DNA of 64,000 bases from contig CAVWRJ010000008.1 of the NCBI GenBank assembly GCA_963757335.1, positions 62,001 through 126,000 of the forward strand. Reading direction: 5' to 3'. This stretch comes from DASQPA01 sp963757335. Its GTDB lineage: Bacteria > Acidobacteriota > Thermoanaerobaculia > Multivoradales > UBA5704. Position numbers and translations under genes: made by a program. Positions 32,360 through 40,534 of the stretch are shown one piece after another. The notes beneath the pieces were generated by a model that searched no databases, was not told the DNA's origin, and saw only the letters and a program-made list of their open reading frames with translations. The stretch's first letter is position 1. The number at the start of each line of letters is the position of its first letter.

Positions 32360-33184
32360 ATGGCACAGACGGTTAAGCATGAGTTAACAGAGAAGCAGAA
32401 GCAGCAACTATCCTCCTCAATTCGCGGCTATGTGAAGTGGTTGCGCTCGAAGGTTAATGTCATCGGTGCCGACAGATACAGGTTGTTCGTCTTCCCAGAG
32501 CCGACACAGGAGGATAAGTTGATGTGGCTGGATCCCTCTCTTGAGGGAGTCGTGCACTTCAACACTTACAACGTATACAAGAGTAGCTTCGAGTTTTACC
32601 GGATGATATTACTCCATGAATGTTTTCATTTGTATGTCCAGGACATTCCCAATAAAGAAGACGCAAAGAGGGTGAAGGACGACTTTGGGGATGTGATTAT
32701 GAAGTTGCTTGACATCGAAGCTGACTACTACACCGCCTTGTACTACAAGGAAAGGCGTAATGCGTCCCTGGTTGATATCTTTAGTTTGTACTACCAGGGA
32801 AGTCGGATGTTTGGTGACCCGAAGATTAGAGTGACAAAGCTTGAGCGCTTCATCGGAGCAGTTCTCAGTATTGCTAGCGTCTTTCTTGCCCATCCGGAGG
32901 ATGGATCAATCGAAGAGAATGATCTTTACTTGCCGACCGTTAGCAATATTCCAACCGAAGATAGCATTCATATTCTCATTGCTAGGAAGTCGCATTTCGT
33001 GCTTAGCGCCATTCATGCTGACTATCAGGACCTATACGAGATGAAGAAGTGCTATACCAGTGCTGGAGAATACACGCTCAAGGGATATGTGGATAGGCTA
33101 ATTCACTTTGCAAGTAAGGCGCTGGGACATCCTATCTCAGACAAAATTAGTCGAGAGCTTGGGGGTCTAAGATCTGTTCCATGA
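32360..33184 (+). CDS. Putative HExxH metallopeptidase-like protein of unknown family
   Basis: 274 aa from ATG 32360; an in-frame start at 32279 would add 27 residues but lacks family support. Residues 86-90 are HECFH, an HExxH zinc motif within a hydrophobic helix (RMILLHECFHLYV). A candidate third ligand is E120 in LLDIEADYYTALYY, about 30 residues later, as in gluzincins. No signal peptide is seen, so it is probably cytoplasmic. AT-rich codon use differs from the chromosome average, pointing to transfer. Function is not known to me. Confidence 0.68.
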   Translation: MAQTVKHELTEKQKQQLSSSIRGYVKWLRSKVNVIGADRYRLFVFPEPTQEDKLMWLDPSLEGVVHFNTYNVYKSSFEFYRMILLHECFHLYVQDIPNKEDAKRVKDDFGDVIMKLLDIEADYYTALYYKERRNASLVDIFSLYYQGSRMFGDPKIRVTKLERFIGAVLSIASVFLAHPEDGSIEENDLYLPTVSNIPTEDSIHILIARKSHFVLSAIHADYQDLYEMKKCYTSAGEYTLKGYVDRLIHFASKALGHPISDKISRELGGLRSVP

Positions 33185-33404
33185 AAGGTAATATAGCTGC
33201 TTCCAACCAAATTGTTCAAGCGGAGAGCTGGCTCATTCTCCGGCGGTGGCGGACTTTTAGCCCCGGCTCTGCCGGCGGTATCTGACTCGCCTGTTTCCCT
33301 AGTGGCACGTAACGACGAAACCGCCAGTACTTCGATTACAATATCTCGGTATGAAACCGAGCCAAATTTCTCTGAGCGAAGAAGAAAAGTCCGAGTTGGA
33401 ATCC

Positions 33405-33503
33405 TGGCCGGACCAAGATCCCTTCGCGGATGTGCTGGTCGGGCAGGGTGGTCTGGCCGCGGCTCAGTTTGGCGATCCGGTCGAGCGAGAACGGTCCCGC
33501 GTT
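33405..33503. repeat. Partial duplicate of the RNA-ligase 3' region
   Basis: About 100 bp matching 33995-34094, e.g. CCCTTCGCGGATGTGCTGGT in both, with later divergence. It lies in a 380-bp stretch (33185-33563) with no supported gene and looks like a relic of a rearrangement. A small open frame through it (33351-33533) has no independent support. Confidence 0.65.
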
Positions 33504-33563
33504 CTAGCGCTGGAGGAGGAGCAGCACATCTAGGGCCCAGCAGGGAAGGGCCCGGGTAACCGG

Positions 33564-33860
33564 TCAACCCTCGGCGAGCTTCATGCGCTTGCCGTGGACG
33601 ACTGCGATGACCTCAAGTTCGCCACCGATGGCCTTGACGTACCGGCGAAGCGTCGAGATCCGATGGTCTTCCCGTCGCTCCAACTTAGAAAGCTGGGCGG
33701 GGTGATCTCAACCTTTGTCGCGAGCTCTTCCAGGGTCACCCGCGGCTTCCAGCAACGCTCGCAGACCCATTCCCAAGAGTTCGCCCTCGACCTCTCGATC
33801 AATGGCCTTCAGTTCCTCGGCCGAGAACTTTCTCTCGCGAATATCCTTCCAGCTCTTCAT
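33564..33860 (-). pseudogene. XRE-family antitoxin-like regulator, two frame breaks
   Basis: ATG 33860 begins KSWKDIRERKFSAEELKAID and then GLRALLEAAG. Two single-base shifts (near 33740 and 33703) are needed to continue through VTLEELATKVEITPAQLSKL, a helix-turn-helix, and RRYVKAIGGELEVIAVVHG to the stop at 33564. The restored product of about 98 aa matches HigA-type antitoxins. No toxin is adjacent. The frame breaks may be read errors or decay. Confidence 0.68.
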
Positions 33861-33886
33861 GACCCGTCTTCCTGGCGCCGCAACCG

Positions 33887-34954
33887 TCAAAGATCTGTGG
33901 TGTCGGCGGCGGTTAGCTTGTCGTTGAGCAGGTAATCGTCGCTCACGTATTTCAGGATCACGCGGCCGACCTGGGGATCGAAACGTTCGGCGACCGGCCG
34001 GACCACGACCCCTTCGCGGATGTGCTGGTCGGACAGGGTGGTCTGGCCGCGGGAGAGCTCGGCGACCCGTTCGAGCGAGAACGGTCCGCGTTCCAGGATC
34101 GGCACGGTGGCGACGCCGTGGCGGTCGCAGAGCGCCACGAAGTCGTCGTAGTCGAGATAGTGCTCGTCCACCAGGATGTCGAAGGCGGCGAAGCCGAGCC
34201 CGTCGCGCCGGCCGTAGTGCAGGCTTTGGACGCGGCTGCCGTAGATCTCGCCGTAGAGGATCGCCACCGGGTGGCCCTGCTGCCGGAGCTCGTCGAGCAG
34301 GCTCCGCACCGGTTCCAGAGTGGCGGGGAACCAGTAGGTGTTGGTGGCCATCGCCTCGGGTTCCGGACGCTTGCGCTGCAGCCCGTGCGAGCCGGCGAGG
34401 AGCGCGCCCTCGACCCAGCCGATGCGGGCGTTGGTGCCGTGGATCTTCTCGCTCACCACGACCTCTTCGCCGAGGATGAAGACGTCGGGGAAGTTGCGCA
34501 GGTTTTCGATCTCGGTGTATCTCTGGAAGAGCGGATGGTTGGGCTCGGAATCGCCGGCCGAGAACTTGACCGGCGGCCGGAACTTGCCGATTCCGTAGTG
34601 CTCGCGCACGTCGGTCCCCACCGGCCAACTCGGATCGTCGGGCCGCACCACCAGCCCGAAGGAGGGCTCGCCGCGCAGGCGCACCTGACGGACGACGAGC
34701 TCGCGCTCGCCCTCGACGTTGGTGCGTTCGCTCAGGTAGCTCACCACGCCGAGGCGCTCGGCCATCTCCCGCGGCAGGGTGCTGTCGGGCGGAATGAAGA
34801 CCACCCGCTCGCCGGGCGCGAACTCAGGGCTGCCGTCCTCGCGTTTGCGGATCACCGCCTGCCAGCCCTTGATGCGGGCGAGGAAGAGGCGGTCGGCGTT
34901 GGGGTGGGGGTGGACGGCTTCGATTTCGACGACGTTGGCGATCACCGAGGACAT
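33887..34954 (-). CDS. RNA ligase, DRB0094/Rnl5 type
   Basis: 355 aa. An N-terminal OB-like module of about 120 aa (IEAVHPHPNADRLFLARIKG) is joined to a nucleotidyltransferase domain with motif I VVSEKIHGTNAR (K170 would carry AMP), LYGEIYGS, FAAFDILVD, EGVVVRP and the terminal ILKYVSDDYL lysine motif. This matches the Deinococcus-type RNA ligase (TIGR02306). It seals 3'-OH/5'-phosphate RNA ends using ATP. It lies 18 bp after the phosphatase gene and is the last gene of the leftward partner-switch operon. Confidence 0.88.
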   Translation of the reverse strand: MSSVIANVVEIEAVHPHPNADRLFLARIKGWQAVIRKREDGSPEFAPGERVVFIPPDSTLPREMAERLGVVSYLSERTNVEGERELVVRQVRLRGEPSFGLVVRPDDPSWPVGTDVREHYGIGKFRPPVKFSAGDSEPNHPLFQRYTEIENLRNFPDVFILGEEVVVSEKIHGTNARIGWVEGALLAGSHGLQRKRPEPEAMATNTYWFPATLEPVRSLLDELRQQGHPVAILYGEIYGSRVQSLHYGRRDGLGFAAFDILVDEHYLDYDDFVALCDRHGVATVPILERGPFSLERVAELSRGQTTLSDQHIREGVVVRPVAERFDPQVGRVILKYVSDDYLLNDKLTAADTTDL

Positions 34955-34972
34955 GAAGGGTTCCCTCGCGAC

Positions 34973-36571
34973 TCAACCATCCCGGCGCAGCAACACCACT
35001 GTCTGATCGTCCAGCTGCGGCTGGCCGGCCGCGAAGTCGACGGTCGCCTGGTCGATGGCGTCGACGACTTCCTGGAGCGAGCGGTCGCGGTTCTCGGCGA
35101 GGAGGGCGAGGAGGCGCTCGGTGCCGAACTCCTCGTCGGCGGGGGAGGCGCACTCGGTGATGCCGTCGCTGTAGATGCAGACGAGGTCGCCGGGGCCCAG
35201 GGCGACCGACTTGAGGAGATAGCGGCTGCCGGGGAGGATGCCGATGGGCAGGCCTCCCGAGCCCAGCTCCTCGATCTCGCCGCTCCGGCGGAGCAGAAGG
35301 CCGGGGTTGTGACCGGCGTTCAGGTAGTGGAGGGCGGCGGTCGCCGGGTTGAGCTCGGCCAAGAGCAGGGTGATGAACTTGTTGGCCGCCGAGGACTCGA
35401 AGATGTGGCTGTTGAGGCGCTCGAGGAAGGCCGGCCCCAGGCCGCTCCGGTCGAGGAGCAGGCGGAGCGCCGAGTGGAGGGTCGACACCATGAGCGCCGC
35501 CGGCATCCCCTTGCCCGAGACGTCCCCGAGGGCGAGGCTCACCGTTCCGTCGGGGAGGGCGAGGAGGTCGTAGTAGTCGCCTCCCACCTGGCGGGCCGGC
35601 CGGTTCCAGCCGATCAGCTCGAAGCCGGCGACCACGGGGGCGCCCTTGGGGAGGATCTGGCGCTGGATCTCGGCGGCGAGCGTGAGCTCGCGCTCCAGGC
35701 GCTCCTTTTCCAGGGCCTGGCGGTGGAGCCGGGCGTTTTCGAGGGCGATCGCCGCCTGGTTGGCGAAGAGCCCGAGAGTGCGGCGGTCGCCGGCCGGGAA
35801 GGGGCCGACCCCGCGCCGGCTCTCCTTGTCGCCCACGGCGAGGAAGCCGCGCGGCTGGAGCTCGATCGCGATCGGCACCCCGAGGAAGTGGCGGGCGCCG
35901 GGCAGGAGGTCCACCGGCGCCGCGTCGCCGCCGTCCAGGAAGACGGCCAAGGTCGGATCGTTCAAGGCGAAGTCGAGCCCCGCCTCGCCGCCGAAGGTAC
36001 GGGTGGCGCGATAGCTCTGGCCGCCATCGCCGTCGAGGAGATAGAGGGCGCCCCGCCGGGCGTCGAGGAGCGAGACGGCGCGGAGCAGGATCTCCTCGGA
36101 GAGCTGCTCCAAATCCAGGGTCGCGGCGACCGCGAGGCCGACGTCGTAGAGGGCCTCCAGCTCGACACCGCGGTAGTTGACCTGGAAATGCTGCTCCTTC
36201 AGGCGGCGCTTCAGAAGACAGCCCTTGGCGGTGGCGGCGAGGAGGAGGGTGAGCGGCTCGCCGGTCACCGGAAGGGGCGCCGCCGAAGCGGGCACCACGA
36301 CCAGGGCGCCGCCGGGGATCGGCAGGATCGCTACGCCTTCGGGGAGGGAGGAGGGGGCGATCTCGTCGGGAAAGTCGTGCTCCCCGGCTCCCACCTCGAG
36401 CTCCAGGAGCCCGCCGCTCGCGAGGTAAAGGGCGGCGGCGGTGGCGCCGTGCGCGATCGACCAGAGCGCGAGCAGGCGGAGGAGGAAGGGACGGTCGTTG
36501 GCTTCGTCGCGGGCGAGGGCGGAGAGCTCCTCCCAGTCCGGACCGGGCGCCGCCAGGCCGAGCGTTGCCAC
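34973..36571 (-). CDS. GAF-domain PP2C/SpoIIE-type protein phosphatase (RsbU-like)
   Basis: About 532 aa from GTG 36571, next to the STAS stop; an ATG at 36610 would add 13 residues and overlap that gene by 35 bp. A GAF domain (about 150-300) is followed by a coiled linker ERLERELTLAAEIQRQILPK and a PPM phosphatase domain with VGGDYYDLL, LALGDVSGKG, NAGHNPG and LDDQTVVLL, the metal-binding Asp residues being intact. It should dephosphorylate the adjacent STAS protein in response to a GAF-sensed signal. Confidence 0.9.
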   Translation of the reverse strand: MATLGLAAPGPDWEELSALARDEANDRPFLLRLLALWSIAHGATAAALYLASGGLLELEVGAGEHDFPDEIAPSSLPEGVAILPIPGGALVVVPASAAPLPVTGEPLTLLLAATAKGCLLKRRLKEQHFQVNYRGVELEALYDVGLAVAATLDLEQLSEEILLRAVSLLDARRGALYLLDGDGGQSYRATRTFGGEAGLDFALNDPTLAVFLDGGDAAPVDLLPGARHFLGVPIAIELQPRGFLAVGDKESRRGVGPFPAGDRRTLGLFANQAAIALENARLHRQALEKERLERELTLAAEIQRQILPKGAPVVAGFELIGWNRPARQVGGDYYDLLALPDGTVSLALGDVSGKGMPAALMVSTLHSALRLLLDRSGLGPAFLERLNSHIFESSAANKFITLLLAELNPATAALHYLNAGHNPGLLLRRSGEIEELGSGGLPIGILPGSRYLLKSVALGPGDLVCIYSDGITECASPADEEFGTERLLALLAENRDRSLQEVVDAIDQATVDFAAGQPQLDDQTVVLLRRDG

Positions 36572-36575
36572 GCGG

Positions 36576-36947
36576 CTAGGAGTGGAGCTCGGCGACGGCA
36601 CGGGTCTCATCCGGGAAGATCCGGGCGTACTGGGCGAGCCCCATGATGTGGAAGGTCTTCTCGATCGTCGGGGTCAGGCAGCAGAAGCCGAGGTGGCCAC
36701 CGATCTCGATCATCTTCTCGATGATCTCGATGAGGATCGAGATGCCGATCGAGTTGACGATCTTGGTGCCCGCCAGGTTGAGCAGCAGCGCCTTGTAGCC
36801 CTCGTCGAGAAGCTTGTAGGCCACCCGGGCGATCTCCTCGCCGCCCTGGTTGTTGATGTACCCCTCCGTGTAGATGACCGCCAGGCCGTCGCGGCGGTCC
36901 ACGGTCACGTTCAGGCTCTCGGTCATCGCGTCAGTCCCCGCTTTCAT
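36576..36947 (-). CDS. STAS-domain anti-sigma-factor antagonist (RsbV-like)
   Basis: 123 aa. It has a full STAS fold, with the phospho-acceptor Ser in GTKIVNSIGISILI (S66). Its unphosphorylated form would bind the RsbW-like kinase. The ATG at 36947 overlaps the kinase stop by 4 nt (ATGA); a second ATG at 36926 is possible. The order kinase, antagonist, phosphatase matches partner-switch modules. Confidence 0.9.
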   Translation of the reverse strand: MKAGTDAMTESLNVTVDRRDGLAVIYTEGYINNQGGEEIARVAYKLLDEGYKALLLNLAGTKIVNSIGISILIEIIEKMIEIGGHLGFCCLTPTIEKTFHIMGLAQYARIFPDETRAVAELHS

Positions 36948-37378
36948 CGCGCCTTGCTCATGATCACCGTCGTGCCGTCCACCCCGGAGCGGATCTCCAC
37001 CTCGTCCATCAGGCCGCGGATGATCTTCAAGCCCCAGCCCCGCTTGCGCGTCGCCTTGAGCTTATCCTCGATGTGCGGTTCCGCGATCCCCCCGGGAGAG
37101 AAACCGACGCCGGTGTCGCGCACGGTGATCCGCAGATTCTCCGGTTCCTGGGTTCCCAGCACCTCGAAGGTCATGTAGACCTTGCGGTCGGGCGAGTGGC
37201 TGTGCTCGAAGGCGTTGATGCACGCCTCGACGACGGCCATCCGGACCTCGTCGATTCTATCCGGACTCATCTTCATGAACTCGGCCATGGCGGTCGCGGT
37301 CTTGCTGGCCGCGATCTCCATGTCGGGCACCATGGGGAGCGTCAGCGTAACCTCCCGCAGGATGGCGTTGCCGGTCAT
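36944..37378 (-). CDS. Anti-sigma-factor serine kinase, HATPase_c_2 (RsbW-like)
   Basis: 144 aa. The GHKL ATPase N box is RMAVVEACINAFEHS, the G1 box VRDTGVGFSPGG and the G2 box KRGWGLKIIRGLMDEV. It would phosphorylate the STAS protein and bind a sigma factor or other output. No sigma gene lies in the window, so the output is unknown. Confidence 0.9.
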   Translation of the reverse strand: MTGNAILREVTLTLPMVPDMEIAASKTATAMAEFMKMSPDRIDEVRMAVVEACINAFEHSHSPDRKVYMTFEVLGTQEPENLRITVRDTGVGFSPGGIAEPHIEDKLKATRKRGWGLKIIRGLMDEVEIRSGVDGTTVIMSKAR

Positions 37379-37408
37379 ATCCGTGTCCGTCGCCTTAAGA
37401 TCCAGAGC

Positions 37409-37564
37409 TCAGAAGGAGAGGTAGAGCTGCAGGGCGTAGAGGACGAGTGGATGGATCTGGTCGTGGGCCAGGAGCACTCCGAAGCTGGCCAGCGCCCCGG
37501 CGGAGAGCATCAGCTTCACCGGTACGTGTGGGACGGCAACGTGCTTACGAATGGATTGTAGCAT
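37409..37564 (-). CDS. 51-aa membrane peptide at the head of the partner-switch operon
   Basis: The ATG at 37564 has GGGAGGA 6 nt upstream. Residues about 18-48 (VKLMLSAGALASFGVLLAHD onward) form one or two hydrophobic segments. It is in the same direction and 30 bp from the kinase gene, so co-transcription is likely. I recognise no family. Confidence 0.6.
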   Translation of the reverse strand: MLQSIRKHVAVPHVPVKLMLSAGALASFGVLLAHDQIHPLVLYALQLYLSF

Positions 37565-37865
37565 TGGCGATCCTCCCTCGCCTGTCCCATTTCGCAAGGG
37601 TGCTGCCAGGCCGCTCTCGACCGGGGTCGTTCCCCCTAAGCTCTTTACTTTCAATGGGTTTCCTGCAAGGAGAGCAAGCGATTGAGGGTACTATGAAGCA
37701 CTCGTAGAGACATTTTGCCCCGGGATTGGGGCGTCGCGGAACGGGAGCGTCCCACATCTCCCCGGAAACCGGGAGAAAGAGACAGAATGTCGCAGGATAG
37801 TCACTTTGTCGCGGCACGCTTTTCCCGCGCCTCCCTGTAGAATCGCCGCCCCTACGGAGGTATCC
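37565..37865. promoter_or_regulatory. Divergent intergenic region with a hairpin
   Basis: About 300 bp between the leftward operon and the isoaspartyl peptidase, so promoters for both should lie here. TCTCCCCGG-AAA-CCGGGAGA (37757-37776) is an inverted repeat with one bulged base. No gene is seen. Confidence 0.45.
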
Positions 37866-38912
37866 ATGCCGACGATTCCGAAGTCCCTTTCGCTCGCTCT
37901 CCTCGCTCTCGCTGTCGTTTTCACCGGGGCTCTCCCTGCCCAGGATAAGAAGCCCGCGGGCGGCAAGGCCGACATCCTCCTCACGCGAGCGGACGCTCCG
38001 CGCTGGGCGCTCGCCATTCATGGCGGCGCCGGGGTGATCCCGAAGACCCTGCCGGAGGCCGAGAAGCAGCAGTACTTCAAATCGCTCCAGGCGGCCCTGG
38101 CGCTCGGGAGGGACGTCCTCGCCGGCGGCGGGACGAGTCTCGACGCGGTGGAGAAGGTGGTGCGCTATCTGGAGGACGATCCGCTCTTCAACGCCGGCAA
38201 GGGGGCGGTCTACACCCACGACGGCAAGCACGAGCTGGACGCCGCCATCATGAGCGGCAGAGATCTCGCCTGCGGCTCGGTCGCCGAGCTGACGACGATC
38301 AAGAACCCCATTTCGCTCGCCCGCCTGGTGATGGAGAGGTCGCCGCACGTCTTCCTCGTCGGTGCCGGGGCGGAGCGCTTCGCAGACGAGATGAAGGTGC
38401 CGCGGGTGCCCAACAGCTTCTTCGACACCGAGTACCGGTTCCAGCAGCTCCAGGAAGAGCTGAAGAAGGAGCGGGGGGAGGGGGGAGCCGGCAGTCCGGA
38501 CAGCAAGCATGGCACGGTGGGGGCCGTGGCTCTGGATATCCATGGCGACCTGGCCGCCGCCACCTCGACCGGGGGGCTCACCAACAAGCGCTACGGCCGG
38601 GTGGGGGACGTGCCGATCGTCGGCGCCGGCACCTATGCCAACAACCAGACCTGCGCCATCTCCTCGACCGGCATCGGCGAGCAGTTCATCCGCCACACGG
38701 TGTCGCACGACATCTCGGCTTTGATGGAGTACCGCGGCCTCACCCTCCAGCAGGCGGCCGATCTCGTCGTCCACAAGAAGCTCAACCCCGGCGACGGCGG
38801 GGTGATCGGCGTCGCCCACGACGGCTCGATCGCCCTCGTCTTCAACTCCGAAGGGATGTTCCGCGGCGCCGCGGATGCCAAGGGGCGGTTCGAGGTCAAG
38901 ATCTGGGAGTAG
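37866..38912 (+). CDS. Secreted isoaspartyl peptidase / L-asparaginase (Ntn hydrolase)
   Basis: 348 aa, with GGAGG 5 nt before the ATG. A signal peptide (SLALLALAVVFTGALPA) is followed by AIHGGAGVIPK, DPLFNAGKGAVYT and LDAAIMSG. The autocleavage site and nucleophile Thr is T217 in SKHGTVGAVALD, with ATSTGGLTNKRYGRVGD downstream. The precursor would self-cleave into alpha and beta chains and hydrolyse beta-aspartyl dipeptides in the periplasm. Two secreted isoaspartate methyltransferases are encoded 4 kb away. Confidence 0.93.
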   Translation: MPTIPKSLSLALLALAVVFTGALPAQDKKPAGGKADILLTRADAPRWALAIHGGAGVIPKTLPEAEKQQYFKSLQAALALGRDVLAGGGTSLDAVEKVVRYLEDDPLFNAGKGAVYTHDGKHELDAAIMSGRDLACGSVAELTTIKNPISLARLVMERSPHVFLVGAGAERFADEMKVPRVPNSFFDTEYRFQQLQEELKKERGEGGAGSPDSKHGTVGAVALDIHGDLAAATSTGGLTNKRYGRVGDVPIVGAGTYANNQTCAISSTGIGEQFIRHTVSHDISALMEYRGLTLQQAADLVVHKKLNPGDGGVIGVAHDGSIALVFNSEGMFRGAADAKGRFEVKIWE

Positions 38913-38916
38913 GGGG

Positions 38917-38995
38917 GGCTCCGTCTGGTCCTGCGGGCCTGCTCCTTCGGGCGCTCCGCGCAGCCAGTCGCAGGTCCTCGGAGCCAAACGGAGCC
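38917..38995 (-). repeat. Interspersed stem-loop element, copy 3
   Basis: Arms GGCTCCGTCTGG (38917-38928) and CCAAACGGAGCC (38984-38995) pair with one mismatch. The core is on the minus strand and its inner stem CCTGC/GCAGG pairs perfectly. It lies between convergent genes, 16 bp past the stop of the TldD/PmbA gene in sense orientation. Confidence 0.85.
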
Positions 38996-39010
38996 ACCAC
39001 CGAATCGGGG

Positions 39011-40379
39011 CTACTGCCCCGGTGCCACCTGGAGACTCCCGGTGGGGCCGATCGCCAGGGCCGGCGCCGAGATGCCGCCCAGGAGCGGCTCGTCGCCGCC
39101 GACCACGACGACCTCCCGGCCGGCCCCGAGCACCTGGGTGAAGACCCCGCCGAGGCTCGCTTCCCAGACGAGGTCGGGGACGGCCCGGCCGAGGGCGCCG
39201 GCCTCGATCCGGCGGACACCGCGGGCCAGGGCCCGGAAGCGCAGCTCCCGCCGATCGAAGCAGGCGAGACCGGCGAGGCTCCCCACCCAGAGCCCGCCGT
39301 CGGTCCGGCGCAGGACCTCCCCCTCGTCGCAGGGTCCGGGACGGAAGAAGAGGTGGATGGCGAGGCTCTCGTCCAGGGCCACGGCATGCGCCGTCGGCGT
39401 CCGGCCGAGCCGCTCCGCCAGGGCGGCGTCCAGGGCGGGGGTGAGGAACACCCCATCCTCGATCAGGTCGACCGGCCGCCTGGCGTCGCCCGCCAGATCG
39501 AAGGGGAAGGGGAGGCCGCGGGGGTCGGTGCCGTCGTCACACAGGCTGACCATGGGGTGGAAGACCTGCTGCCCCAGGCGGCCGGAGAGGACGGAGGCGT
39601 TCTCGGCGAAGGCGGCGGAGGAGAGGGCGAGCCGGTTGAGGAGGTCGACGAGGGCGGCGGTCGCCTCGGGGGCGAGGAGGAGGGGGAGAGGGCCCGGCGG
39701 CAGGTCGTCCGGGCTCCCGGATGCCGCCGATGCCGCCGACCCCGCCGACCCTGCCGACCCGGCAGATGCCGCGCGCCGGCGGGCTCGCTCGGCCACCCCC
39801 TCGGCGGCCAGGCCGGCCCAGGAGCGGGCGGCCGCGGCGGCCGTGCCGGCCCCGGGACCGCGTCCCCTCCCGGACCTCCAGACCCGCCGCGGTCACCTCG
39901 GCCGAGCGCCGCCGGCCATCGCTCCGGGCGATCGCCACCCGCCCCGCGGCCCAGGCGAGCCGCGCCGCGCCGTTGCGCCTGGCGAGGCGCTGCACGAGGT
40001 CGCGCGCCTTCCCCGGTTGAAGCTCGGCGAGCTCCAGGTCGAGGAGCTCCGGCCCGCGGTCGGTCGGCCGGCTCGCCCCGCCTGGCAGCGGGGGAGGGCC
40101 GGCGCGGGCCGGCGCGGGCTCTGCGAGCCGCGCCTGGGCGAGGGCGATGCGGACGGCGTTCTCGAGCTCGGAGACGGTCGACTCGCCGGTGCGGTGGAAA
40201 CCCGGCCGGCCCGACTCCCGCACCCGGACGAGGAGGGTGCGCTCCCGGCGCTCCCCCTCCCGCCGGGGCTTGTTGCCCGACTCCTCACGACCGCGGCGCA
40301 CCTCCAGCCAGGCGATCTCGGTCTCGTCGGCAGGGGAGGCGGCGAGCACCCGGTCCAGGCGCGCCAGCATCTCGTCCAT
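39011..40379 (-). CDS. TldD/PmbA-family protein, one frame break near 39865
   Basis: The N-terminal frame (from ATG 40379, GGAG upstream) has LARLDRVLAASPADETEIAW and a LLVRVRESGRPGF segment. The C-terminal frame contains LSSAAFAENASVLSGRLGQQ, LIEDGVFLTPALDAAL and AIGPTGSLQVAPGQ, typical of TldD/PmbA metalloprotease-like subunits. One extra G in a GGGG run at about 39863-39866 separates them. Classical TldD carries HExxxH; PmbA partners do not, and none is obvious here, so it is more likely the non-catalytic type. No second subunit is adjacent. Confidence 0.72.
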
Positions 40380-40534
40380 CGGCATCAGCTCCAGGGCGGG
40401 CACGGCGCGGGAGTCTACCACCTGGGCACTCGTGCGCTTTTTACACAGGCTTTTCCTCGCCCCCCGGGGGAGTGGCTTGTCCTTTGCACCCCCCCACTGG
40501 CAGAATGGTCGGCTTGAGGAGAGGAAATAGAGCA

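Noticed and set aside
32116..32361. 81-codon minus-strand frame before the HExxH gene
   Set aside because: No ribosome site, no domain, and it overlaps the start region of the opposite gene.
33351..33533. 60-codon open frame after the HExxH gene
   Set aside because: Most of it is the antisense relic of the RNA-ligase fragment; no ribosome site or family.
34022..36646. An 874-codon plus-strand frame opposite the RNA ligase and phosphatase
   Set aside because: Antisense shadow; both opposite-strand genes have complete motifs.
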